This document shows positions 49,213 through 59,522 of a stretch of 59,621 bases of DNA, piece by piece; the first letter of the stretch is position 1, and each line of letters starts with the position of its first letter. The notes under the pieces are model-generated. The model was not told where the DNA came from and made no database searches. It worked only from the letters and a program-made list of their open reading frames with translations. The position numbers and the translations under genes were made by a program. Origin of the DNA: Candidatus Gastranaerophilales bacterium (GTDB lineage: Bacteria > Cyanobacteriota > Vampirovibrionia > Gastranaerophilales > Gastranaerophilaceae); the NCBI GenBank assembly GCA_944325175.1, contig CALUYZ010000010.1, forward strand, positions 1 through 59,621, written 5' to 3'.

Positions 49213-51795
49213 ATGAGGATTTTAAGATTAGAAAATTTTGGTTTAAATTCAATTAATTTTAATGGAAAAAAGCGACAAAAAAGAACAGACGAGGAAAAAT
49301 ATCAAAGACCGAGCTGGACACCTGAATTTTATTATGAATACGGTTCAAAATTAAAAGGAGAAGACTTTCCGTTTTTTGCATCGCCTTTAAAAACGGCAAA
49401 AAGTGAACATCCCTACAGCGATTCATATTTCGATATGAAAAAGCTTTTATCCCTTCCAAAAACAGAAAAACCTGAAGATAAACCTCTTCCTTTTGAAGAA
49501 TCCCATGGAAAATATGCTCTTGATAAATACCAAAAAGAGGCTATTGATGCCTATGCAAACGGTTCTACAACAATAGTTTCAGCTCCAACCGGAACCGGAA
49601 AAACTTTAATTGCCGAGTATGCAATTAAAGATGCTCTGGATAAGGGTAAAAAATTAATCTATCTGTCTCCCCTAAAAGCTTTAAGTAATGAAAAATATAC
49701 AGAATTTTCCAAGCTTTTTGGAAATTATGACGAAGAAGGTAATTTAGTTGATACAAAAAATGTCGGCTTATTAACAGGTGATACACAAATAAACCCTGAT
49801 GCGCCAATTCTTGTTATGACAACTGAAATTTACAGAAATTCACTTTTATCTAAAGATAAAAATATAGCAGATGTAAATTATGAAGATTATGACGGTGTTA
49901 TTTACGATGAATTTCACTATATGGGCGACAAACAAAGAGGTACCGTTTGGGAAGAATCCGTCATGTTTACTCCAAGCCACATGAAACAAATGATGCTGTC
50001 TGCAACTGCTTCAAATGCTCAAGATATTCAAAATTGGCTTTCTGAATTAAACGGCGAAATTCCAACTCACCTTGTAAGTGTCCCTGAAACAGAAAGACAT
50101 GTTCCTTTAAGAGAATACATTTTAACATACAATGACAATAACAAATATCAATTAGAACCGGCAAAGACATATAAAATTGACCTTTATCAGTTTGAAAATA
50201 AAATTAATACCTCAGACAGACAAATGAAAGCCGTTGAAGAAGCATGCGAAATTTTAGGTTTAGAAGATTATGACGCCTTAGCTCAATATTTAAGAGGGCT
50301 TGCAGGCAGAAGAAATGAACTCAATTCTGCCTATTTTTCGCAAATGTTGAAGCAAGCGGGTGCAGATTCAGAAAAAGCTGAATCTATTGGGCTTATATTA
50401 TCAAATAAAGGTTCAACAACCGTTAAAAAAGAACCCGAAGGCGGTTTTATAGACAGTCCAAAATTCAGTAAAGTGGTAAAACTTTTGAATGATAAGAAAA
50501 TGACTCCTGTTTTATTTTATGTATTTTCAAAAAAAGGTTGCAACCACGAAATGGAAAAAGCTGCCGATCACTCTGAAAGCCTTTTAACACCTCAAGAATC
50601 TAAAATGGTATATGATGAAGTTCATAGGGCAAAAGAAAAAGGTGTTTATCTTGGCTCTGACTTTGATGATAAAGAATTAGAACGCTTAATGAAGGGTTTT
50701 GCCGTGCACCATGCAGGAAAACTGCCGGCTTATAAAAGCCTTGTTGAAAATCTTGCAAGAAAGGGGCTTATAAAGGCTTGTTTTGCTACAGATACTTTAA
50801 TTGCAGGAATTAATATGCCCTTTAGAACAACTGTTTTCCCTTCAATGGAAAAATTTGACGGTGAAGAAGTAACTGAAATTTCAAATGCTTCCTTTAAGCA
50901 AGGCTCGGGTCGTGCAGGAAGAAGAGGCAAAGATGAAATAGGAAATGTAATTGTTATTCCTTTTGATATTGATCAATATCAAAAGTATGTTCAAAAGACA
51001 TCTTCAAAAGATACTGCCATAAGAAGTAAATATCAAATTTCTTATGCTTCCATATTGTCGGATAGAAACTTAAACAATTACGAAGAAATGCTTTTGGGCT
51101 CGTTTGCGGCTCATCAAAATTCCAAAAACTTAGATAAAAACGAAAATATCGTAAATGCAAGACTGAATGTATTGAAATCTTTTGGTTATGTTAATCAAAA
51201 CGACGATGGCACCTATGTTAGAACACAAAAGGGCGAAATTGCAAAAAGCGTGTTTGGAATTAATGAAATTATAATGACAGAGCTTGTGTCTGACCCAAAA
51301 TATTTGGCTGATATGTCACCAAAGGAACTAATTGCAATTTGTTCAATGTTTTCTGATACAAAAGATGAAAATCCTTCAAGGGAATTTAGCGGTGATGTTG
51401 CATATTTGAATGGCGCCCTTATGCCTATATTAAATTTAATTGATGAAGTGGATTATTTTGAAATTGCCCATGGTCTAAAAGAGGAAGTAACGCCTGTAAG
51501 TACCAATCTTACGCCATACATTGTTAAATTCTCTGAACTTCCTGAAAACAGAAGCGAGGCAATAAAAGGTTGGGGCGAGATTATCAACAAAATGAGAGAA
51601 AAAGAGCTTATATATCATAACGGCGACTTTTTGAGGGTTATAAACGGCACAATAGATATATTAAAACTTGTCTTTGAATTATCACCCGATAAAAAAGTTC
51701 GAGATAATGCAATGGAAGCTATTTCTAATTTAAGAAAACCGCCTGTTGTTGACATCTTTAACTATGAATTAAACAAAAATAAAGAAGAAGAATAA
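49213..51795 (+). CDS. Ski2-like DExH helicase
   Basis: The 860-residue helicase has an N-terminal extension (about 1-100, including INFNGKKRQKRTDEEKYQRP) and two RecA domains with APTGTGKTLIAEY (motif I), YDEFHYMGDKQRG (motif II, DExH), LSATA (motif III) and QGSGRAGRRG (motif VI). This combination is that of Ski2/Mtr4/Brr2-type superfamily 2 RNA helicases, found in some cyanobacteria and other bacteria. The C-terminal 250 residues hold a helical bundle and no clear DSHCT domain. A role in RNA turnover is likely by family, but substrate and partners are unknown. Confidence 0.88.
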   Translation: MRILRLENFGLNSINFNGKKRQKRTDEEKYQRPSWTPEFYYEYGSKLKGEDFPFFASPLKTAKSEHPYSDSYFDMKKLLSLPKTEKPEDKPLPFEESHGKYALDKYQKEAIDAYANGSTTIVSAPTGTGKTLIAEYAIKDALDKGKKLIYLSPLKALSNEKYTEFSKLFGNYDEEGNLVDTKNVGLLTGDTQINPDAPILVMTTEIYRNSLLSKDKNIADVNYEDYDGVIYDEFHYMGDKQRGTVWEESVMFTPSHMKQMMLSATASNAQDIQNWLSELNGEIPTHLVSVPETERHVPLREYILTYNDNNKYQLEPAKTYKIDLYQFENKINTSDRQMKAVEEACEILGLEDYDALAQYLRGLAGRRNELNSAYFSQMLKQAGADSEKAESIGLILSNKGSTTVKKEPEGGFIDSPKFSKVVKLLNDKKMTPVLFYVFSKKGCNHEMEKAADHSESLLTPQESKMVYDEVHRAKEKGVYLGSDFDDKELERLMKGFAVHHAGKLPAYKSLVENLARKGLIKACFATDTLIAGINMPFRTTVFPSMEKFDGEEVTEISNASFKQGSGRAGRRGKDEIGNVIVIPFDIDQYQKYVQKTSSKDTAIRSKYQISYASILSDRNLNNYEEMLLGSFAAHQNSKNLDKNENIVNARLNVLKSFGYVNQNDDGTYVRTQKGEIAKSVFGINEIIMTELVSDPKYLADMSPKELIAICSMFSDTKDENPSREFSGDVAYLNGALMPILNLIDEVDYFEIAHGLKEEVTPVSTNLTPYIVKFSELPENRSEAIKGWGEIINKMREKELIYHNGDFLRVINGTIDILKLVFELSPDKKVRDNAMEAISNLRKPPVVDIFNYELNKNKEEE

Positions 51796-51822
51796 AAGTT
51801 CTTTTTCTTTTAAATAAATAAA

Positions 51823-51852
51823 AATACAGCCCTTAATTTTAAGGGCTGTATT
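51823..51852. terminator. Bidirectional terminator between helicase and pckA
   Basis: AATACAGCCCTT and AAGGGCTGTATT form a perfect 12-pair stem with loop AATTTT, flanked by A- and T-rich tails on both strands. The genes on either side converge here. Confidence 0.9.
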
Positions 51853-51871
51853 AGTTTATGCAAATTTTAAA

Positions 51872-53530
51872 CTAAACTTTTGCAACGTTAACTTGTTTAA
51901 CAACGTTTTCAAGAGCTTCAAGAGCGTCAGCAGGAAGTTTATCAATACCTGCTTTTTCTGTTTCTCTTGATTTAACGAAGTTAATTCTATCTTGCATTCT
52001 TGCTGCAAATTGTTCAGCATATTCTTTATTGCTAAATGAAGCATCGAAGCCGTCAATATCCATAATTTCGATGTCTGTGAAGTTTTCCCATTTGTGGAAT
52101 TTAGCTGTACCTTCAACGATAGCTTCAATGATACCGAGTGTATGAGCCGGTTTAACTTTTGTGCCCATAAATTCACCTGTATTTAAGATGTAGCAATCAA
52201 CGCCATCTGCGATTAATTGTTTAAATCTTGTATAATCCATTTCCAAAGGATAAACTCTGAATGGGTTAGCGTAAGGTTCAACAACTAATGCGTTAGGGTC
52301 AACACCTTTTGCCAATCTTTCAGCAGATGATCTTTTTGTAGCTAAGGTTGCACCCATAGCAGAACCTAATGAAGCACCTGATAATTTTAATACAGGAGGA
52401 ATTGTAGGATCTTTCATCAACCAGAAAATAGCATTGATAGGTTCATCAATTCTATCTACTCTGTTTGGTGACCAAAGTTTTGATTTAACTGCACGGCCGT
52501 TACCGTTTCTGATATCTTCCGTGATTGAAACAACTTTGCCGTCTGCTAATTGAATAGCGCCTGCGTTTTGTTGAGTCAAAATGTATTTGTTATCAGCGCA
52601 GCCGATTGGGTAGTCTGCAGTTTTGTCAAAGTATGCAGGTTCAAGAGCGATTGTGTATTTATCGTGAATATTGATGATAAATGCGTCATCGTGAAGAACT
52701 GTGATATTGTATTTATCGTTGTGTTTTGCGTGAGTAATTGTTGATTTACCTGAACCTGATAAGCCAAACACTGCAACTTGGAATGATTTGTCGTTGCCCA
52801 AGTTATATCTTTTCATACCGCCATGGCATGAAGCGTAACCGTTTCTTGCAGCGCAACCCCAAGCAAGTGTTAATGTACCTTTTTTGTGTTCGCCGAAGTA
52901 TCTCATACCTAAAATTGCTGCACAGTTGTGTACAGGGTCAAAGAATGTTAAACCGTATGGGAAATCAGGGTGTGTCCAATCAGGATCTGAGAAAATGAAA
53001 AGGTCACCTTCGTTGATTTCTCTTGAATTTGCATACATATTTGAATAGTATTCGTTAATGTATTGGAAGTTTAACATCCAAGAATACATAATATTTTCAA
53101 AGCCTTCAGGAATTAAAAGATGAGCTTTAACCATAAAGTCTTCTTCTAAGCCTACAACAACTTCGGTTCTATACATTAATCTGTCACGTGTATTGTAAAT
53201 TGCTTCACGAATGATAGGCAATAAATAGCCAAGGTCGCAATTTGGTTCGCCAACGATTTTTCTTGCTGCAGCGCAACGGCCAACAACTGTACCGTCGTTG
53301 AATAATAATTGGTTAGCGCCTTTTGGTAAACCGATTTTTTCAGGTTCATAAACAGGCATGCCTGTAAGTTCAATCGTTCCCGGGCTGTTTAAAGCTAATT
53401 TGTAAGCTTCTGAAACAGATTGAACATGTTCAACATTGTTACCGAAAAATGGTGCAGTAATTGTTGCACGAGCAGCTGAATAGAGCTGTTTTAATTCTTC
53501 GGAGTTTGTGAAAAATTCTTTTGTGCTCAT
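51872..53530 (-). CDS. pckA: Phosphoenolpyruvate carboxykinase (ATP)
   Basis: PckA interconverts oxaloacetate plus ATP with phosphoenolpyruvate, CO2 and ADP. The 552 residues include the P-loop FGLSGSGKSTIT, the metal site LHDDAFII and the HPDFPYGLTFFDP region. The P-loop sequence identifies the ATP-dependent class, as opposed to the GTP type. In fermenters it often runs toward oxaloacetate, but direction is not evident here. An AAAGGAG ribosome site precedes the ATG. It shares a palindromic divergent promoter with ahcY. Confidence 0.9.
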   Translation of the reverse strand: MSTKEFFTNSEELKQLYSAARATITAPFFGNNVEHVQSVSEAYKLALNSPGTIELTGMPVYEPEKIGLPKGANQLLFNDGTVVGRCAAARKIVGEPNCDLGYLLPIIREAIYNTRDRLMYRTEVVVGLEEDFMVKAHLLIPEGFENIMYSWMLNFQYINEYYSNMYANSREINEGDLFIFSDPDWTHPDFPYGLTFFDPVHNCAAILGMRYFGEHKKGTLTLAWGCAARNGYASCHGGMKRYNLGNDKSFQVAVFGLSGSGKSTITHAKHNDKYNITVLHDDAFIINIHDKYTIALEPAYFDKTADYPIGCADNKYILTQQNAGAIQLADGKVVSITEDIRNGNGRAVKSKLWSPNRVDRIDEPINAIFWLMKDPTIPPVLKLSGASLGSAMGATLATKRSSAERLAKGVDPNALVVEPYANPFRVYPLEMDYTRFKQLIADGVDCYILNTGEFMGTKVKPAHTLGIIEAIVEGTAKFHKWENFTDIEIMDIDGFDASFSNKEYAEQFAARMQDRINFVKSRETEKAGIDKLPADALEALENVVKQVNVAKV

Positions 53531-53572
53531 AAATTAATCTCCTTTTTTGTATTGATGCAATACACCAAAGTT

Positions 53573-53601
53573 ATTCTACCATAAAAATTTTATGGTAGAA
53601 T
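53573..53601. promoter_or_regulatory. Palindromic divergent promoter/operator, pckA and ahcY
   Basis: ATTCTACCATAAAA, one A, then TTTTATGGTAGAAT form a perfect 14+1+14 inverted repeat. Each half reads as TGGTAGAAT in the direction of one gene, so both halves can serve as extended -10 elements (minus 53573-53581, plus 53593-53601). The leaders are about 36 bases for pckA and about 23 for ahcY, each with a ribosome site. Confidence 0.6.
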
Positions 53602-53630
53602 CAAATTAAATTAAAAAAAGGAGCAAATGA

Positions 53631-54899
<1,269 letters not shown>

Positions 54900-54902
54900 A
54901 AA

Positions 54903-56777
54903 ATGAAATTGGATGTAATCTGCAAATTTTTATCAGGTCTTAAAATGACCCTACTTTCAATGGTATTTCTTATTTTAAGTGCTATTATGGCATTTTTTAA
55001 GATAGCTTTTTTTGTAGATTTTGCAGTTTTTACAATTATAATTTCAGGCGTTCCTATAATTTATTTTGGCTTAAAGAATTTATTTTTAAATAAAAAATTA
55101 ACAGCCTCTCTTTTAATTTCAATCGCTATGACGGCTGCAATTTTAACAAATGAAATTTTTGCAGCGGCAGAAGTTGCTTTCATTATGGCACTCGGTGGAA
55201 TTTTAGAAGACCTTACAATAGATAAAGCCAAAAAAGGAATAACAAAACTTTTAAATCTTGCGCCAAAGGTGGCAAGAAAATTAAATATTGATGATAACTT
55301 GTTAGCTGAAGAAATTGTTCCCGCAGAAACTATTCAAAAAGGTGACGTAATAAGAATTTTAGCAGGTGAAGATATACCTGTTGATGGCATTATTATCTCA
55401 GGTGAAACATCAATTAATCAAGCAATTATAACAGGGGAATCAATCCCTTGCGACAAACAAAAAGGAGATATTGTATTTTCCGGAACTACAAATTGCTATG
55501 GCGTTATCGATATTGAAGTTACAAAAGAATATAAAGATTCCACCGTTCAAAAATTAATTGCTCTTGTAAAAGAAGCTGAAAATAAAAAGGCCCCTACACA
55601 AAGAATTGTGGATAAGTGGGCGACAGTTTTAATACCTTCTGCCATTTTATTTGCAATTATTGTATATATAATAACAGGTGAAATTTCAAGAGCAGTAACT
55701 GTTTTAGTTGTTTTTTGCCCTTGTTCTTTTGTTCTTGCAACGCCAACATCTATCATGGCAGCAATCGGAAATGCAACAAAAAAAGGAATTATCGTAAAAG
55801 ACGGCATTGGGCTTGAAACAATCGGAAGATGCACAACTTTTGCTTTTGATAAAACAGGCACATTGACAAAAGGTAAATTAACCGTTTCAAATATTGAAAA
55901 ATTTTCCGATGTTTCTGTTGATGACATTTTATATTTTGCTGCCTCATCTGAGATGAAATCTGAACACCCGATTGGTTGTGCCGTTGTTGAATATGCCTTA
56001 TCAAAAGATTTTAAATTAAATGAAACTCAAGATTTCAAAATGTTTTCAGGCAAGGGCATTTATTCAAAGCTTGATAATAAAAGAATTTATATCGGCAATG
56101 AAAAATTTATGGAAGATAACAACATTGAATTAACCGGCGAAATGAAAAAATCAATTAATTCAAAAAGGCTGGATGGTAAAATCACTCTCATTGTTGCTGT
56201 TGATAAAGAACCAAAAGGTTTTATTGCTCTTTCAGACACAATTAGAGAAAATTCAATTAAAACAATCAATGAATTAAACGAGAACAAAAACCTTGAAACT
56301 ATTCTTTTAACCGGCGATAACAACTTGACAGCAGGCTTTTTTGCAAAAAAAGCAGGCATTAAAACGGTTTATTCAAATCTTATGCCGAAAGAAAAAGCAA
56401 TGAAGATTGAAGAACTTCAAAAAGAAGGTAAAATTGTTTGCATGACAGGGGACGGTGTGAATGATGCCATTGCTCTAAAAATAGCAGATGTCGGCATTTC
56501 TATGGGAAGTTTCGGCTCTGACATTGCAATAGAAAGCTCTGATATTATAATCACAACCGATGACCCTAATAAAATTTCATATTTAAGAAAATTATCCGTT
56601 GCAACAATTAAAACAATTAAAACAAACATTATAATTTCAATGACAATCAATTTTATTTCATTACTGCTGTCTGCTCTTGGAATTTTAGTTCCAGTTACAG
56701 GTGCCATTGTTCATAATTTTGCATCCATTTTGGTTGTATTAAATGCAAGCTTTTTATATGACAAAAAAATAAACTGA
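54903..56777 (+). CDS. P1B-type heavy-metal transporting ATPase
   Basis: The 624-residue pump has the transmembrane CPx motif in the variant form CPCSFVLATP, the phosphorylation site DKTGTLTKG, ITGES in the actuator domain, SEHPIG in the nucleotide domain and MTGDGVNDAIALK. The N-terminal cytoplasmic metal-binding domain (CxxC) usual for CopA/ZntA is missing, and the protein begins almost directly with membrane helices. The last helices carry HNFASILVVLNAS, closer to the Zn/Cd group than to the copper group, but the metal is not determined. It is probably co-transcribed with ahcY. Confidence 0.9.
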   Translation: MKLDVICKFLSGLKMTLLSMVFLILSAIMAFFKIAFFVDFAVFTIIISGVPIIYFGLKNLFLNKKLTASLLISIAMTAAILTNEIFAAAEVAFIMALGGILEDLTIDKAKKGITKLLNLAPKVARKLNIDDNLLAEEIVPAETIQKGDVIRILAGEDIPVDGIIISGETSINQAIITGESIPCDKQKGDIVFSGTTNCYGVIDIEVTKEYKDSTVQKLIALVKEAENKKAPTQRIVDKWATVLIPSAILFAIIVYIITGEISRAVTVLVVFCPCSFVLATPTSIMAAIGNATKKGIIVKDGIGLETIGRCTTFAFDKTGTLTKGKLTVSNIEKFSDVSVDDILYFAASSEMKSEHPIGCAVVEYALSKDFKLNETQDFKMFSGKGIYSKLDNKRIYIGNEKFMEDNNIELTGEMKKSINSKRLDGKITLIVAVDKEPKGFIALSDTIRENSIKTINELNENKNLETILLTGDNNLTAGFFAKKAGIKTVYSNLMPKEKAMKIEELQKEGKIVCMTGDGVNDAIALKIADVGISMGSFGSDIAIESSDIIITTDDPNKISYLRKLSVATIKTIKTNIIISMTINFISLLLSALGILVPVTGAIVHNFASILVVLNASFLYDKKIN

Positions 56778-56834
56778 TGTCGGATTAAAAAAAATCCCTT
56801 TTAATTTATAAAAAAAATTGAAAGGAGAAAATCT

Positions 56835-56996
56835 ATGAAAAAATATATTTGTGTAGTTTGCAGTTATGTTTATGACCCTGAATTTGGGGATGATGTTCAA
56901 AATATTCCTAAAGGAACTGAATTTGAAGCGCTTCCTGATGATTGGGTTTGCCCTGAATGTGGCGCATCGAAAGATGAATTTAGAGAAGTTTTATAA
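56835..56996 (+). CDS. Rubredoxin
   Basis: The 53-residue iron protein has the exact fold signature: [14 protein letters not shown] near the N-terminus and [13 protein letters not shown] near the C-terminus, giving the four Cys iron ligands. Its length is standard. An AAAGGAG ribosome site lies at eight-base spacing. Rubredoxins transfer electrons, often to superoxide reductase or rubrerythrin in anaerobes; no such partner is in the window. It stands alone between the ATPase and the SRP RNA. Confidence 0.96.
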   Translation: MKKYICVVCSYVYDPEFGDDVQNIPKGTEFEALPDDWVCPECGASKDEFREVL

Positions 56997-57021
56997 AAAA
57001 TTTTTTTATGCTAAAATAAAT

Positions 57022-57280
57022 GTGCCGTGCTCCACGGGGCGTTGCGAACTCTTGACCTGAAGCTTACGCAGGGTGCAGAGCCTGTTATGAGGGGTCATTT
57101 AGTTTGTTATTGAACTTTGAATATTGTTGATATTTTTTATTTAAGTGGCGATTATGCTTCGAACCGTGTCAGGATGGAAACATAGCAGCACTAAGATGAT
57201 GTTAACGGGTACTTGGTAAAAAATGGAGATATGAAAAGCGAAATGCTTATTGAATGGCAACGATAGACAGTGGCACGGTT
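57022..57280 (+). ncRNA. ffs: Signal recognition particle RNA, long form with Alu domain
   Basis: The about 259-base RNA has the universal SRP core GTCAGGATGGAAACATAGCA at 57168-57187 (GAAA tetraloop closed by ATG and CAT, flanked by GTCAGG and AGCAGC). The 5' CCGTGC pairs with the 3' GCACGG, closing a long helix. The 5' part contains the Alu-like domain found in Bacillus-type SRP RNAs, which the 4.5S RNA of most proteobacteria lacks. It is followed by a strong terminator. Confidence 0.92.
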
Positions 57281-57288
57281 ATTTATTA

Positions 57289-57316
57289 AAAAGCTCCCTT
57301 GATTAAGGGAGCTTTT
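57289..57316. terminator. Bidirectional terminator between SRP RNA and the acyl-CoA synthetase gene
   Basis: AAAAGCTCCCTT and AAGGGAGCTTTT form a perfect 12-pair stem around GATT, with T residues on both strands. Confidence 0.9.
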
Positions 57317-57332
57317 AATTTGTTTTTATTTC

Positions 57333-59498
57333 TTATGCCATTTGTGAGCAGCAGTTTACTTCGCAGCCTAAGAATTCTTTTGCTTCATTCATTCTTACTT
57401 TAATTCTGCCGTCAACTGCAATGCCTTCGCCGGTTTTTTCAGAAATTAAAAGCGGGTTAATATCAAGTTCATCAATGAATTTGAAATCATTAACAAGTTG
57501 AGATAACCTTAACAATGTTTCTTCAATTTGGTTGATTTGTGCAGGTGTTGTGCCTCTTGCGCCTTGAAGAAGTTTATATGCTTTAACTGATTGAACCATT
57601 TCTTTTGCATCAATATCAGTCAAAGGTGCAATTCTAAATGTAACGTCTTTCAAGGTTTCAACAAACACGCCGCCTAAACCAAACATCATCATTGGGCCGT
57701 ATTGCGGGTCTGTTGCAATACCGCAAACCATTTCACGGTTGCCTTTAACCATTTCTTGAATAATAACGCCTTCTAAGCCTTCAAGTAAGCCTTTTTCTTC
57801 AAGACGGCCTAACAAGGCTTCGTATTCTTTTCTTAATTGTTCTTCTGAACGAATGTTCACAACAACGCCGCCAACATCTGTTTTATGTGATGTTGTTTTT
57901 GATGTCATTTTCATAACAACAGGATATCCGATTGAATTACCCAATGTAACAACTTCGTCAATATTTGTTGCTAAGCCGTATTTGCAAGCTCTAATGCCGT
58001 AAGCTTGAAGAACATCGATTGATTCTAGTGTTGTAAGTTGGTCTCTGCCTTCTTTAACAGATTTTGCAATGATTTCTTTAACTTTTTGTCTGTCAACATC
58101 AAAGCAAGGAACTTTACCTTCGGGTCTTTCCATCCAAAGTCTTTGTTGATTTAACCTGTTTAAGCCGTCTGCCGCTTCTTCTGCGTACATAAAGAATGGC
58201 ATATTAACATTTTTATCTGATAATTTTGTAAAGAATTCATTCTTTGTCATAAATACGCCAATAATTGGTTTTTGAGGATTTTTAGCTTTAATTTCCATCA
58301 AAGCTTCTGCAACGTCTATATCTTTTAAGCCAAGGAACGGAAGATAAATTACAATAATCATATCAACGTTTTCATCTGCAATAACCGTTTCTAATGTTTG
58401 TTTGTAGTGTTCGATTGGAGCTGATGCTATCATATCAATCGGGTTTTTAACAGAAGCTGCAGATGGCAAGAAACTTCTTAATTTTTCTTTTGTTTCATCT
58501 GTAATTTTTGCCATTTGCATGCCATATTCGCAAACTGCATCTGTTGCCATAATGCCGGGGCCGCCTGAGTTTGTAATAATTGCAACTCTATCGCCTTTTG
58601 GAATTGGGCAGTTTGCAAAAACTTTAGCTGTTGCAAAAAGGTTTTTCAATGAAAATTCTCTTATAACGCCTGATTGTTGTAAAAGTGCTGCTGCTGCTTT
58701 ATCTGCACCTGCAAGTGAACCTGTATGAGAGCTTGCAGCGGATGCACCTGCAGCTGAACGGCCTGCTTTAAGAGCTAAGATTGGTTTTTTCTTTGTGATT
58801 CTTGAAGCAAGTTTTCTAAAGTTTGATGGGTTTTGAATTGATTCCATATATAAAAGAATTTGTTCAACGTCAGGTTCATTTTCCCAATATTCAAGAGCAG
58901 TTTCAGCGTTAACATCTGCTTGGTTGCCGATTGAAATAAATTGAGCAAAACCAAGGTTTAAGTCTTTTAAAATGTTTAAAATGCCGCCGCCCAATGCGCC
59001 TGATTGTGAAACAAAGCCGATGTTGCCACGTTCAGGAAGAGATTCAGCAAAGCAGCCATCCATTCTAATATCAGGGTGTGTGTTAACAACGCCTAAGCAA
59101 TTAGGACCAACACATCTCATACCGTATTCTTTTAATTTTTCAACAAGTTGTTTTTCAAGCTCAGCACCTTCTTTGCCTGTTTCTTTAAAGCCTGCTGTAA
59201 TAATGCAAACGCCTTTAATACCTTTTTCGTGGCATTGATCGATTGTTGATAAAACAAATTTTGCATTAACTACAATAATTGCAAGGTCAACGGTTTCAGG
59301 AATTTCTAAAACGCTTGTATAAGCTTGTAAACCTTCAATTACGCCGCCTTTTGGGTTAACGGGGTAAATTTTACCGTTAAATTTATATTCTTGTAACCTT
59401 TTCATAATATCTGAACCAATCGTGTGTTCTTTGGTTGAAGCGCCAATAACTGCAATCGATTTCGGTTTCATAATTTTGTCCAAAATGGTATCTTGCAT
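57333..59498 (-). CDS. Acyl-CoA (acetate-CoA) synthetase, ADP-forming, alpha-beta fusion
   Basis: This enzyme converts acyl-CoA, ADP and phosphate into acid, CoA and ATP. It has 721 residues with the alpha part first: CoA-binding domain (IAVIGASTKEHTIGSDI) and CoA ligase domain (LPERGNIGFVSQSGALGGG) with the phosphohistidine region SSHTGSLAGAD. The beta ATP-grasp domain follows (about 490-715; MTSKTTSHKTDVGGVV and VIIQEMVKGNREMVCGI). Archaeal enzymes often keep the two parts separate; the fused form is found in several bacteria. An AAAGGAG site precedes the ATG. It gives substrate-level ATP in anaerobes. Confidence 0.93.
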   Translation of the reverse strand: MQDTILDKIMKPKSIAVIGASTKEHTIGSDIMKRLQEYKFNGKIYPVNPKGGVIEGLQAYTSVLEIPETVDLAIIVVNAKFVLSTIDQCHEKGIKGVCIITAGFKETGKEGAELEKQLVEKLKEYGMRCVGPNCLGVVNTHPDIRMDGCFAESLPERGNIGFVSQSGALGGGILNILKDLNLGFAQFISIGNQADVNAETALEYWENEPDVEQILLYMESIQNPSNFRKLASRITKKKPILALKAGRSAAGASAASSHTGSLAGADKAAAALLQQSGVIREFSLKNLFATAKVFANCPIPKGDRVAIITNSGGPGIMATDAVCEYGMQMAKITDETKEKLRSFLPSAASVKNPIDMIASAPIEHYKQTLETVIADENVDMIIVIYLPFLGLKDIDVAEALMEIKAKNPQKPIIGVFMTKNEFFTKLSDKNVNMPFFMYAEEAADGLNRLNQQRLWMERPEGKVPCFDVDRQKVKEIIAKSVKEGRDQLTTLESIDVLQAYGIRACKYGLATNIDEVVTLGNSIGYPVVMKMTSKTTSHKTDVGGVVVNIRSEEQLRKEYEALLGRLEEKGLLEGLEGVIIQEMVKGNREMVCGIATDPQYGPMMMFGLGGVFVETLKDVTFRIAPLTDIDAKEMVQSVKAYKLLQGARGTTPAQINQIEETLLRLSQLVNDFKFIDELDINPLLISEKTGEGIAVDGRIKVRMNEAKEFLGCEVNCCSQMA

Positions 59499-59522
59499 TT
59501 TTTTCTCCTTTTTTTATGCTTT

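Noticed and set aside
53531..53630. SAM or SAH riboswitch upstream of ahcY
   Set aside because: The leader is only about 23 bases and contains no conserved riboswitch core; the palindrome fits promoter or operator use.
55547..56004. Long antisense frames inside the P1B ATPase gene
   Set aside because: They mirror the coding strand of a well-supported protein and have no ribosome site or domain.
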